A stretch of 43,951 nucleotides of DNA from Bdellovibrionales bacterium. GTDB lineage: Bacteria; Bdellovibrionota; UBA1018; CAIMNF01. A program made the position numbers and the translations under genes. Location of the stretch: positions 1-43,951 of the forward strand of contig CANHQK010000014.1 of assembly GCA_947462765.1 (NCBI GenBank), given 5' to 3'. Every line of letters starts with the position of its first letter. Position 1 is the stretch's first letter. The notes beneath the pieces are model-generated. The model did not search any database and was not told where the DNA came from. It saw only the letters and a program-made list of their open reading frames with translations. Below are positions 16,185 to 23,912 of this stretch, one piece after another.

Positions 16185-16556
16185 ATGACCATATTACTGT
16201 TACTCATGGGCGTTGCCGCCGGAGTTCTTGCCGGTCTCTTCGGGATCGGGGGGGGAGTCGTGCTGGTTCCGGCCATGGTGTATGGACTCAAGTTCAGCCA
16301 GAAGACCGCCAGTGGAGTCTCACTCGCGGCCATGCTCCTGCCCGTCGGCGCCCTGGGTGTGTATCACTATTTCAAATCAGGGCTCATCACAACCGAACAC
16401 CTGAAATTCAGTCTTTGGATCGCTCTCGGAATGTTTCTCGGTGCTTTTTTCGGAGCGAAACTCGCCGTACATCTGCCTGTGAAAACTCTCCAGAAAGGGT
16501 TTTCATTGCTCCTGGTATTCGCCGCAGTCCGCCTGTGGTTACAGTCGTCTGAATAA
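16185..16556 (+). CDS. half-size TauE/SafE (DUF81) membrane protein
   Basis: A 123-residue protein with three to four membrane segments. The GLFGIGGGVVLVPAMV motif near the N-terminus (about 17-32) is the hallmark of the TauE/SafE anion-exporter family; residues 40-120 hold the rest of one repeat. Full-length members are about 250 residues with two such repeats, so this is a single-repeat form that would need to dimerise. There is no sign that a second half was lost: the next gene starts on the other strand 12 nt away. Substrate (sulfite, sulfonate or other organic anion) unknown. Confidence 0.85.
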   Translation: MTILLLLMGVAAGVLAGLFGIGGGVVLVPAMVYGLKFSQKTASGVSLAAMLLPVGALGVYHYFKSGLITTEHLKFSLWIALGMFLGAFFGAKLAVHLPVKTLQKGFSLLLVFAAVRLWLQSSE

Positions 16557-16568
16557 GCCCTATCCGTA

Positions 16569-17969
16569 TCAACTCGAACAGGAAATCTCGAAGTCCTTGA
16601 GGGAGTCCGGAGTGGGGCCGGCATAGCGCTCGAATCCGGGGTGCTCGTCATGAGGCCTTTCGAGGACTCTGATCCAGTCCAGAAGCTCACGCTCAGATCC
16701 CCGAGAGACCGCCTCGATGACTTCCTGCGCGATATAATTACGCAAGATATATTTGGGATTGTTCTGAATCATCGCCCGACTCCGGTCAGCATCATTCCGC
16801 CCCTCCAACACGAGTCGCTCTTGATACCGTTTGAGCCAGGCCTGAAGAGCCTCTCCCCTGACTGATGGATTGATGATCCAGTCGGTGCGAGCCAGATTCC
16901 TGAAAAACCAAGTGTAGTCGATTCTTTGGTCATGAAGGATCCGGAGCAAATCGAGAAACAAGCCCGAATCAGTATCTCGAGCCGTCTCGAATCCGAGCTT
17001 GAGCCGGATCCGACGCTCGGTTTCGGCCTTGAAGTCAAAAAAGTAAGCGTCCAGAATGCTTGTCAATTGCTCAACCGGAACCAGGTCACGGAAACACGCT
17101 AAAAACCTTTCAAGATTCCAGACCCCTACATCAGGCTGCCGGTGGAATGCGTAACGTCCTTCATGGTCTGAATGATTGCATACATGATCGAGACGGGTGT
17201 CTTCTAAAAACCCGAAAGGTCCGTAATCCAGAGTGAAACCCAAGATGGAGAAATTGTCGGTATTCATCACCCCGTGGCAGAAGCCGACATCCTGCCAGGC
17301 GGCCATCAAGTGCGCTGTCCGACGGGTGATCTCGCGAAGCATTTCTTCAATCGTACACTCCGGGAAAAACAGCTCGCGGGTGTATTGGGTCAAGGCATCG
17401 AACTCACCGGGTCGATTGAAGTGCCGGCAGAGTTCAAAATGACCGAAACGGATATTGGTCGGGAACACCCGGGCTACTAGAGCCGCAGTCTCGGTGGTTT
17501 CACGCTCTACAGGCTCGGTTCCGGCAACCAAGGCCAACACCTCTGAGGTAGGAATACCAAGCCCCTTCATGGCGATCGAACACAGGTATTCCCGGACCGA
17601 AGACCGGAGCACTGCCCGTCCGTCTCCCCTCCGCGAGAACGGAGTCGGCCCAGCGCCCTTGACTTGCACCTCGAGCCGGCCTCGAGTGGGGGTTAAAAAC
17701 TCACCCAGGGAAATCGCCCGTCCATCGCCAAGCTGCCCGGCCCAGACCCCGAACTGATGTCCGGCATAGCGCGTGGCGATCCGCTGATCACCGGGAATCC
17801 GTTTCTCACCGTTCAACCAGGCTAAAAGTTCTGCATCAGGAATCATGCCGAGCCCGATCTCCTGCCGCATTCCCGACTGAACATGAATCAACCTGGCACC
17901 TGCTACGGGAGTCGGATCGACTTCAGCATGGAGCCATTCCGGTAGAGTCTGAAAGCTGTTCTCAAGCAT
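16569..17969 (-). CDS. selO: SelO-family protein adenylyltransferase (YdiU-like)
   Basis: A pseudokinase-fold enzyme that transfers AMP from ATP to Ser/Thr/Tyr of target proteins, linked to redox stress. The 466-residue protein (E. coli 478) shows ATRYAGHQFGVWAGQLGDGRA, VKGAGPTPFSRRGDGRAVLRSS, CHGVMNTDNFSILG and DYGPFGFLE, the family's nucleotide and Mg sites. It ends ISCSS: the position of Sec in animal SelO is Cys here, as in other bacteria, so selenium is not needed. The ATG at 17969 lies inside the end of fbaA (8-nt overlap), so the two are co-expressed. The name shares only history with selD; no functional link is implied. Confidence 0.92.
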   Translation of the reverse strand: MLENSFQTLPEWLHAEVDPTPVAGARLIHVQSGMRQEIGLGMIPDAELLAWLNGEKRIPGDQRIATRYAGHQFGVWAGQLGDGRAISLGEFLTPTRGRLEVQVKGAGPTPFSRRGDGRAVLRSSVREYLCSIAMKGLGIPTSEVLALVAGTEPVERETTETAALVARVFPTNIRFGHFELCRHFNRPGEFDALTQYTRELFFPECTIEEMLREITRRTAHLMAAWQDVGFCHGVMNTDNFSILGFTLDYGPFGFLEDTRLDHVCNHSDHEGRYAFHRQPDVGVWNLERFLACFRDLVPVEQLTSILDAYFFDFKAETERRIRLKLGFETARDTDSGLFLDLLRILHDQRIDYTWFFRNLARTDWIINPSVRGEALQAWLKRYQERLVLEGRNDADRSRAMIQNNPKYILRNYIAQEVIEAVSRGSERELLDWIRVLERPHDEHPGFERYAGPTPDSLKDFEISCSS

Positions 17970-19026
17970 TCCGGTTCAAATTGTTCAGATCCTCGAACGC
18001 ACCCTTCAGGCGCTTCACGAAATTCTCTTCACCCTTGCGAAGCCAAACACGAGGATCATAAAATTTCTTATTGGGCGAATCGGCTCCTTCAGGGTTGCCG
18101 AGCTGACCTTGGAGATAAGCGCTCTTTTCGAGGTAGTAATCCTTGACCCCTTCCCAAAAAGCCCACTGCATATCGGTGTCGATATTCATCTTGATGACGC
18201 CGTAACCGATGGTCTCGCGGATCTCTTCGCGGGTCGATCCGGAGCCGCCGTGGAATACAAAGTTCACGGGCTTCTTGGACGTACCGAATTTCTTCTCGAT
18301 GTGGTCTTGCGAATTCTTGAGGATCACCGGAGTGAGCTTCACATTTCCGGGCTTGTACACTCCGTGCACATTACCGAATGAGGCCGCCACAGTGAACCCG
18401 CCGCCAATCTCTTTCAGGTGCTGGTAAGCATAGGCAACGTCTTCGGGCTGGGTGTAGAGCTTGGCGTTGTCGACATGCGTATTGTCCACTCCGTCCTCCT
18501 CCCCTCCGGTCACGCCGAGTTCGATCTCGATGCCGGTTTCGATCGCACGCATGCGCTTGAAGTAGCTTGCGGAGATTTCAATGTTCTCCTGGAGCGACTC
18601 CTCCGAAAGATCGAGCATGTGGGACGAGAACAAGGGCTTCTTCGTAGCCTGATAATGCTCCTCGCTCAGCTTCAGCATGCCATCGATCCAAGGAAGCAAC
18701 TTCTTTGCGGCGTGATCGGTGTGGATCACGACCGGAACTCCATAATGCTCGGCCATGAGGGCGATGTGACGCGCTCCGCTCACCGATCCGAGTACGGCTC
18801 CGCCCTCATTGGGCAGTTTGAGCGCCTTACCGGCATAGAACTGCCCCCCACCGTTCGAAAATTGAATGATGACTGGAGAATTTACGGCCTTCGCTGTCTC
18901 GAGTACGGCATTCACCGAATCCGTACCGATCACGTTCACCGCAGGGAGGGCAAAGCCGGTCTCCTTGGCATATTGATAAAGATCTTGAAGGGCTGTTCCG
19001 AACACGATACCGGGCTTGAATTTCAT
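17962..19026 (-). CDS. fbaA: class II fructose-bisphosphate aldolase
   Basis: Zinc enzyme of glycolysis/gluconeogenesis that splits fructose-1,6-bisphosphate into DHAP and glyceraldehyde-3-phosphate. The 354-residue protein is of class IIA (E. coli FbaA type, 359 residues): ALPAVNVIG, VIHTDHAAKKLLPWID with the zinc His, SSHMLDLSEE, IEIELGVTGGEEDGVDN, FHGGSGS and KMNIDTDMQWA. The start at 19026 follows GAGGGG. It begins 13 nt after the papain-like exported protein gene and overlaps selO at its 3' end, giving a three-gene minus-strand unit. Confidence 0.95.
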   Translation of the reverse strand: MKFKPGIVFGTALQDLYQYAKETGFALPAVNVIGTDSVNAVLETAKAVNSPVIIQFSNGGGQFYAGKALKLPNEGGAVLGSVSGARHIALMAEHYGVPVVIHTDHAAKKLLPWIDGMLKLSEEHYQATKKPLFSSHMLDLSEESLQENIEISASYFKRMRAIETGIEIELGVTGGEEDGVDNTHVDNAKLYTQPEDVAYAYQHLKEIGGGFTVAASFGNVHGVYKPGNVKLTPVILKNSQDHIEKKFGTSKKPVNFVFHGGSGSTREEIRETIGYGVIKMNIDTDMQWAFWEGVKDYYLEKSAYLQGQLGNPEGADSPNKKFYDPRVWLRKGEENFVKRLKGAFEDLNNLNRNA

Positions 19027-19039
19027 GCCCCTCGTCGTA

Positions 19040-19852
19040 TCAAAAAATCAGGTCGTCGGAAATCTCAAACGGATCAGAACCGGCTTCTCGGCCGCAATGC
19101 GCGTCAAGCGCTGCTGCAATGCGCCGAAAATCATTCCGAAATCCCGCATACGGAATGAATTCAGCATACCCGAGATCCAATGCTCGATCTCCCCGACGGT
19201 ACTCCAACTCACGAGTCTCATCAGGAAAATTCGAATCGATGAAGCGCAGGCGATACCCCTGCACAGTCGGCTCCATGCCGAGCAACAGTAGCGCGTGGGA
19301 GGTGATTCCCTTCATCTGTGCCATGATCCAGAGTCCGGGCTTTGAGCCCTGAAAAACCCGATGAATCCTTTCCATCCGTTTTTCGAGCCTCCGTGACGGG
19401 AGCTTGGAACGACCCGAAAGCCCACGGATCCATTGCTGATTCACAAAACCATCACGGATCTGCCACAAATCGAGTTCCCGCTGCACTTGGGCCTGATGAT
19501 CCCGAGTGAACTCAAAAAAACTGGAATACCCGGGAATCTCCACCACCTGACGCTGATGAACGAGGTCCTTCAGAATACGTTCAACCCCCTCGCGGTCCGG
19601 GCGTGGGAGTTCCGGACGAAACCGGGTCAGGTAGATCGCGGAACGCTGCAGGCGGCTGTGCCACCAGCAAGTCCCGCCATTCACGAGGCCACCCTGATTT
19701 TGAAACCCCATCCTGAAAGAAGGCTCAGCGAAAGCCGCGAGAATGTCCTCTTCGGTACGGGTGCAGAAGTTACCCGTCTCGCTGGCTGATGCCCATAAAG
19801 GAATGAACCCCAAAACCAAACCCCAGGATAACCGTTTCGAATTTCCCCTCAT
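19040..19852 (-). CDS. exported protein, candidate papain-fold cysteine hydrolase
   Basis: A 270-residue protein with signal peptide 1-24 (hydrophobic core LSWGLVLGFIPLW, cleaved after ASA). I do not recognise a named family. Visible pattern: GGTCWWHS with Cys62 at the start of a helix, SHALLLLG with His186, and RFIDSNFP with Asp206/Asn208, in the Cys-His-Asn/Asp order and spacing of papain-like folds (compare GSCWAFS, NHAV and NSWG of papain). This suggests a secreted cysteine peptidase or transferase; activity is unproven. It lies 13 nt upstream of fbaA on the same strand, an odd partner for a glycolytic enzyme. It may share a transcript with it. Confidence 0.7.
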   Translation of the reverse strand: MRGNSKRLSWGLVLGFIPLWASASETGNFCTRTEEDILAAFAEPSFRMGFQNQGGLVNGGTCWWHSRLQRSAIYLTRFRPELPRPDREGVERILKDLVHQRQVVEIPGYSSFFEFTRDHQAQVQRELDLWQIRDGFVNQQWIRGLSGRSKLPSRRLEKRMERIHRVFQGSKPGLWIMAQMKGITSHALLLLGMEPTVQGYRLRFIDSNFPDETRELEYRRGDRALDLGYAEFIPYAGFRNDFRRIAAALDAHCGREAGSDPFEISDDLIF

Positions 19853-19892
19853 CCGCCTATCAAACCTGTTTTCAGATCCGAGGTCAATACTC

Positions 19893-21224
19893 TTACAGAA
19901 GCAAACCCTTCAGGAGAAAACTCGCAAGGGTGAAATAAATCATGATCCCGGTGACATCCACGAGCGTCGCCACAAAGGGCGCCGATGCACTGGCCGGGTC
20001 GAGCCCGAAACGTTTCAACACAAAAGGCAGCATGGACCCGGTCAAGGTTCCCCACAAAACAATACCGAGAAGGCTCAATGAAACCGTGAGGCCGATCCAA
20101 AAGTAATGGGGTCCGTAAATGGCCTCGGTCCCTGGCCAAAAGAGAATCCGCAAAAGGCCGATCGCACCCAGGATCCCCCCGAGCATGAGGCCGGCCCGAA
20201 GCTCCCTGAAAAAGACCCGCCCGTAGTCTTTCAGTTTCACCTCACCGAGCGCCATAGCGCGGATGATGAGGGTCGAAGCCTGGGAGCCTGAATTCCCTCC
20301 GCTCGAAATAATCAGCGGGATGAAGAGAGCCAACACCACTGCTCGCTCGATTTGTTTTTCGTAAAAGCCCATGACCGTGGCGGTGAACATCTCGCTGACA
20401 AACAGGAGCACGAGCCACCCGGCCCGCTTCTTCACCAGGTCGAACAGAGACACCTGTAAGTACGGATCCTCGAGCGCCGCCGTTCCCCCGAGCTTGTGCA
20501 TGTCCTCGGTCGCTTCTTCCTGGACCACATCCACCACGTCATCGACCGAGACGATCCCCTTCATGAGGCCTTGCCCATCGACCACCGGAATGGCTGTGAG
20601 TCCATGGTGAGAGAACTTCCGACTCACCTCTTCCTGATCCATGTGTTCGGGCACGGTGATCAAATCGGTCTCCATGATTTCAGACACCAATTTCTCAGGA
20701 GACGCCAAGAGCAGATCCCGGAACGAGACGGTGCCCATGAGCTTTGCATCGGGCCCGATTACGTAGGCATAATGAATGGTCTCGACCTGTTTGCGCGCCT
20801 GGGTTCGGAGGTACCGAACCGCCACATCGACCGTCACATCAGGGCGGAGCCGGACAAAACGGGGATTCATGAGACCACCGGCGGCATCCTCAGCGTACGC
20901 CAGCAAGGCGGTCACGTCAGCTGCAGTATCCCGGTCAAGAAGCCCGATCAAGCGTTCGCGCTCCTCCAGAGGAAACTCCTGGATCAAATCGGCCGAATCA
21001 TCGGGGGGTAGCATGCGAAGCCAGGAGCGCCGCTCGCTCCAATCCAGCACGGAAAACCACTCGGCCTGATCCGACGGACTCAGATTCAAAAACAATTCCT
21101 CGGCATCACTCCGGGAAAGACGCCGGAACCACTCGAGTCTCTCCTCGGGCGCAAACTGGGACCAACTCTCTTTCAAGAGGTCGACATCGGGAGAATGCGT
21201 GTGGAGGCTCTCAAAGTTGCTCAT
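19893..21224 (-). CDS. mgtE: magnesium transporter MgtE
   Basis: Mg2+ channel of the inner membrane, gated by cytosolic Mg2+. The 443-residue protein has the acidic superhelical N domain (about 20-125), two CBS domains (about 130-250, AGGLMNPRFVRLRPD and VSEIMETDLITV) and five membrane segments (about 275-443) with IPLIISSGGNSGSQASTL, the selectivity region of MgtE. Gating by N and CBS domains is known for the family. It overlaps the methyltransferase gene upstream by 4 nt and ends a four-gene minus-strand run (22866 to 19893). Confidence 0.95.
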   Translation of the reverse strand: MSNFESLHTHSPDVDLLKESWSQFAPEERLEWFRRLSRSDAEELFLNLSPSDQAEWFSVLDWSERRSWLRMLPPDDSADLIQEFPLEERERLIGLLDRDTAADVTALLAYAEDAAGGLMNPRFVRLRPDVTVDVAVRYLRTQARKQVETIHYAYVIGPDAKLMGTVSFRDLLLASPEKLVSEIMETDLITVPEHMDQEEVSRKFSHHGLTAIPVVDGQGLMKGIVSVDDVVDVVQEEATEDMHKLGGTAALEDPYLQVSLFDLVKKRAGWLVLLFVSEMFTATVMGFYEKQIERAVVLALFIPLIISSGGNSGSQASTLIIRAMALGEVKLKDYGRVFFRELRAGLMLGGILGAIGLLRILFWPGTEAIYGPHYFWIGLTVSLSLLGIVLWGTLTGSMLPFVLKRFGLDPASASAPFVATLVDVTGIMIYFTLASFLLKGLLL

Positions 21225-21832
21225 GTCTGCTTCACCCCGACAAACTGAACCACGGCACTGAGCCCCTCGTGCCCCCGGCCCTCATGGATCATCCGATCCT
21301 TCTCCTCCAGCACCAGAGGTGCGAGTGCTGTAAAATCCTGGGCCAGAATCTCACGCGTCATCATTAACTCAGGAACCGGTGGCCCACCGGTTTTGTATTC
21401 GAGCTGTTTGGGGCGATAGGCCTCGAGAATGAGGACTCCCCCGGTCTTCAATGCTTCGATCGATCGGGCATGGATGGTCGTTCTCAACGCCGGTGGCAAG
21501 TGACACCAAATCGAAACCACCGCATCATATGCCTCACGTTCAAAATCAAATTCGGATAAATCGGCAAGAACGGTCTCGATTTCAACGCCCCGATCCGAAG
21601 CCAGTTTTTTGGCCTTTGCAAGGCCCACTTTCGATCCGTCCACAGCCAGAACGCGGAACCCTTGCCCTGCCAGATAAACGGCATTTCGCCCTTCTCCCTC
21701 GGCAAGACACAACACGCGCCCCCCGGCTGGAATCCGTCGCGACTGCTCGACTAAAAAATCATTCGGCTCGGTTCCGTAGTAGAATCCGTCCTGACCGTAA
21801 CGGGAATCCCAAGGGTTGAGAAGGGCCGCCAT
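21221..21832 (-). CDS. class I SAM-dependent methyltransferase
   Basis: A 203-residue cytoplasmic protein related to TehB/thiopurine-type methyltransferases. The N-terminal WDSRYGQDGFYYGTEPNDFL is typical of this small-molecule group. SAM motif I is VLCLAEGEGRNAVYLA (about 40-55), the acidic strand-2 end is VLAVDGS, and motif II is YDAVVSIWCHLP. Likely substrates are halide, thiol or metalloid compounds, not assignable here. It starts directly after the DUF302 stop (TGAATG) and overlaps mgtE by 4 nt, so it is translationally coupled on both sides. Confidence 0.85.
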   Translation of the reverse strand: MAALLNPWDSRYGQDGFYYGTEPNDFLVEQSRRIPAGGRVLCLAEGEGRNAVYLAGQGFRVLAVDGSKVGLAKAKKLASDRGVEIETVLADLSEFDFEREAYDAVVSIWCHLPPALRTTIHARSIEALKTGGVLILEAYRPKQLEYKTGGPPVPELMMTREILAQDFTALAPLVLEEKDRMIHEGRGHEGLSAVVQFVGVKQT

Positions 21833-22222
21833 TCACAGCGCCTCTAAAGCCTTCTCGAGACGGGCATCCGCTTCGCAGGCCATTCCGGTCAAATCCATAT
21901 CCCCGAGAATTTCCATCATCGAAGAGGGCTTGGCCAACTCCACGGAGTACTGCCCGGCTCCGACCTCTCTCACTACCGCATTGCAAGGCAGAAGCGAAGT
22001 CACATCGGGAGTCCTCGAGTAAGCTTCGTAGGCCAAGGCCGGATTGCAGGCTCCGAGGATAACCACAGGAGGCATATCCTTACCGAGCTTCTCCTTCATC
22101 TTGGCATGGAAATCGATCCGGGTCAGGATCCCGAAACCCTGAACCTTCAAGGCTTCGGTCAGACGGGTGATGACACCTTCGAGATCTCCGGCGACAGTTT
22201 TTTTCAAATTGATGGGATTCAT
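21833..22222 (-). CDS. DUF302-domain protein
   Basis: A 129-residue protein that is one DUF302 domain: GVITRLTEALKVQGFGILTRIDFHAKMKEKLG, then VILGACNPALAYEAYSRTPDVTSLLPCNAVVRE, both typical. Two Cys (in GACNP and LPCNA) are the usual conserved ones of the family, for which metal or sulfur binding is suspected. No signal peptide. Function unknown. It is the second gene of the minus-strand run that ends in mgtE. Confidence 0.88.
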   Translation of the reverse strand: MNPINLKKTVAGDLEGVITRLTEALKVQGFGILTRIDFHAKMKEKLGKDMPPVVILGACNPALAYEAYSRTPDVTSLLPCNAVVREVGAGQYSVELAKPSSMMEILGDMDLTGMACEADARLEKALEAL

Positions 22223-22257
22223 TGCAAGGCCCCCTTCCCCCGCATCCTACTCTCCCC

Positions 22258-22866
22258 TCAGGTCTGGAACAAGCCCTTCCGGTTGGCGCCCAAAAAACAT
22301 GCATCTGTCAGAAGGCGCGGAGCGGGAGGAAGACGCTCGATCTGCCTGGGACTGTAAATCTCCCACGCCGTTTCGTCGTAAAACTCTAGACTCAAGTCTC
22401 CGACATCGCCCGTCCCGTTTTTCCAATCCCAGCGCTTCAAGTACTTGTTGAGTCGAATCGGACCGGCCCAGGCCACCAGACTCATTTGGCCCTTGGTGTT
22501 GAAATAAAACGGAAAATAACTCAAGGCCAATGCCTCAACCGACCGGTAAACGGGAGATCTCCAGCCGAGCAAAGTGGTATTGCTCTTCCCGACCGCTCCC
22601 CAGAGTCCCTTTTCCTTGAACAGTGCCACCACATGATCATCATCCCGATGCGAACGCAGGTGGAGCATCTTGGGTTCATGCCCGATTCCCTCCAACAGAT
22701 GTGCGGCCAACAGGCCGCCCTCCATGCAATGAGCTGCGCCCTGCTTGAGCACCCCGGAGGCCGATGCGCAATTCGAACCCGGATTGTAGGGAATCTCATG
22801 CACAAACTCTTGAATCATCCAGGGGGTCTTCAACTGCCGGAGCCTCGTTTGCTGTTTTCTCTTCAT
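22258..22866 (-). CDS. transglutaminase-like protein, function unknown
   Basis: A 202-residue cytoplasmic protein. Residues 43-95 show the transglutaminase-like pattern: GAAHCMEGGLLAAHLL (Cys47 at the start of a helix), then LHLRSHRDDDHVVALF (His78) and GLWGAVGKSN. Cys and His are in the order of the papain/transglutaminase fold; a third residue is not clear. It is probably a hydrolase or an inactive binding relative. It is the first gene of the run TG-like, DUF302, methyltransferase, mgtE. It lacks a Shine-Dalgarno but has TATACT on the minus strand at 22874-22879, 7 nt before its ATG. Confidence 0.75.
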   Translation of the reverse strand: MKRKQQTRLRQLKTPWMIQEFVHEIPYNPGSNCASASGVLKQGAAHCMEGGLLAAHLLEGIGHEPKMLHLRSHRDDDHVVALFKEKGLWGAVGKSNTTLLGWRSPVYRSVEALALSYFPFYFNTKGQMSLVAWAGPIRLNKYLKRWDWKNGTGDVGDLSLEFYDETAWEIYSPRQIERLPPAPRLLTDACFLGANRKGLFQT

Positions 22867-22873
22867 GATAATG

Positions 22874-22879
22874 AGTATA
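22874..22879 (-). promoter_or_regulatory. -10-like TATACT 7 nt before the transglutaminase-like start
   Basis: TATACT on the minus strand, then CATTATC and the ATG at 22866. No Shine-Dalgarno is present. It is another candidate leaderless start and drives the four-gene run towards mgtE. Confidence 0.5.
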
Positions 22880-22948
22880 AATCAATCAAACCGATTTAAA
22901 ACCTGAGTTTTTTCTACAACTTTTCGCTTCAAGGGCTGAACCTTCTTT

Positions 22949-22956
22949 GGTAGAAT
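22949..22956 (+). promoter_or_regulatory. extended -10 box 8 nt before the alpha/beta hydrolase start
   Basis: GG-TAGAAT preceded by T (TGG-TAGAAT form) with TAGAAT at 22951-22956, then 8 nt to ATG 22965. No Shine-Dalgarno is visible in the gap. Confidence 0.45.
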
Positions 22957-22964
22957 CCGCCACG

Positions 22965-23912
22965 ATGCTCACCTTCCTTACCTGGATTGTATTTCTTCTC
23001 CCTGCTTCACATGCTGAAATCCCCGATCGGGTCGAGGTGAAAGAGCGGTTGGATGTCCACTACGGAAAACATGCCCGCCAGATCTTCGACCTTTGGACTC
23101 CGGCGCAGAAGAAAAGCGCCCCCCTCGTGGTGTACATTCATGGTGGCGGTTGGCAGGCAGGAAGCAAGGACGAAATGAGAAAAGCCCCGGCGACCCGGGC
23201 CCGTTACCTCAATTCCGGCTTCGCTTTTGCAGCCATCAACTACCGGTTCTTGAAGCATGCGCCCCTGCAAACCATCATGCAGGAGGATATCGCCGGATTC
23301 ATCCAATACATCCGTCTCCATGCCCGCCAATATGGAATTGATAAATCCCGCATCTATGCTTATGGCTACAGTGCGGGGGGAAGCGCGAGCCTCTGGCTCG
23401 CGAGTCACGACGACCTGGGCTCTCCCGATTCGAAAAAGCGCAGTAAAAGGGAATCAACGCGGGTCCAAGGAGCGGGGCACATGAATGCCCAGGTGTCTTA
23501 CGATTACTATGTCTGGTACAGAATCTTCGGCAAAGAAATGACCGATCGGTTCATGAAGGACCAGGTTTATTCAAGGTATCATTTCGATTCAGCGGCCGAT
23601 CTCGACACCCCACAGGGCATCGAGGTCAGGAAATACCTCGATATGTACGGCAATCTTTCATCAGATGACGCCCCCATGCTGTTCTGGAATAACCTCGATG
23701 ACGCCCCGGACAGGGATCACAATCACTTTGTACACTCGCCACGTCACACCCGTGAGCTCTCAATTCGTGCAACCGAACTTGGCATTCCCCATCGGACTGA
23801 GATCCGCGTGGCCGGCCAACCCACACCGAACGGTCACGAGAGCGCATTCTTGTTTTTCAAGGAACTCTCAGTACAGCAAAAACGGAACGCGCCGAAGCCT
23901 GAACTCCGTTAG
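22965..23912 (+). CDS. exported alpha/beta hydrolase (esterase/lipase-like)
   Basis: A 315-residue protein with signal peptide 1-17 (LTFLTWIVFLLPASHA). Oxyanion motif HGGGW (59-63), nucleophile GYSAGG with Ser136, a late Asp in the DDAPDRDH region and a late His in NGHESAFLF: a complete hydrolase triad. This is the HGGG carboxylesterase (BD-FAE-like) group. It may remove ester groups from sugars; this is suggested by its neighbours, not shown. The start is ATG 22965; a TTG 18 nt upstream is in frame but inside the promoter box. Its 3' end overlaps the convergent namZ-like gene by 45 nt, both ends coding. Confidence 0.82.
   Translation: MLTFLTWIVFLLPASHAEIPDRVEVKERLDVHYGKHARQIFDLWTPAQKKSAPLVVYIHGGGWQAGSKDEMRKAPATRARYLNSGFAFAAINYRFLKHAPLQTIMQEDIAGFIQYIRLHARQYGIDKSRIYAYGYSAGGSASLWLASHDDLGSPDSKKRSKRESTRVQGAGHMNAQVSYDYYVWYRIFGKEMTDRFMKDQVYSRYHFDSAADLDTPQGIEVRKYLDMYGNLSSDDAPMLFWNNLDDAPDRDHNHFVHSPRHTRELSIRATELGIPHRTEIRVAGQPTPNGHESAFLFFKELSVQQKRNAPKPELR

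Noticed and set aside
18418-19158. Plus-strand frame of 246 codons opposite fbaA
   Set aside because: Antisense shadow of a certain aldolase gene; composition follows the fbaA codons.
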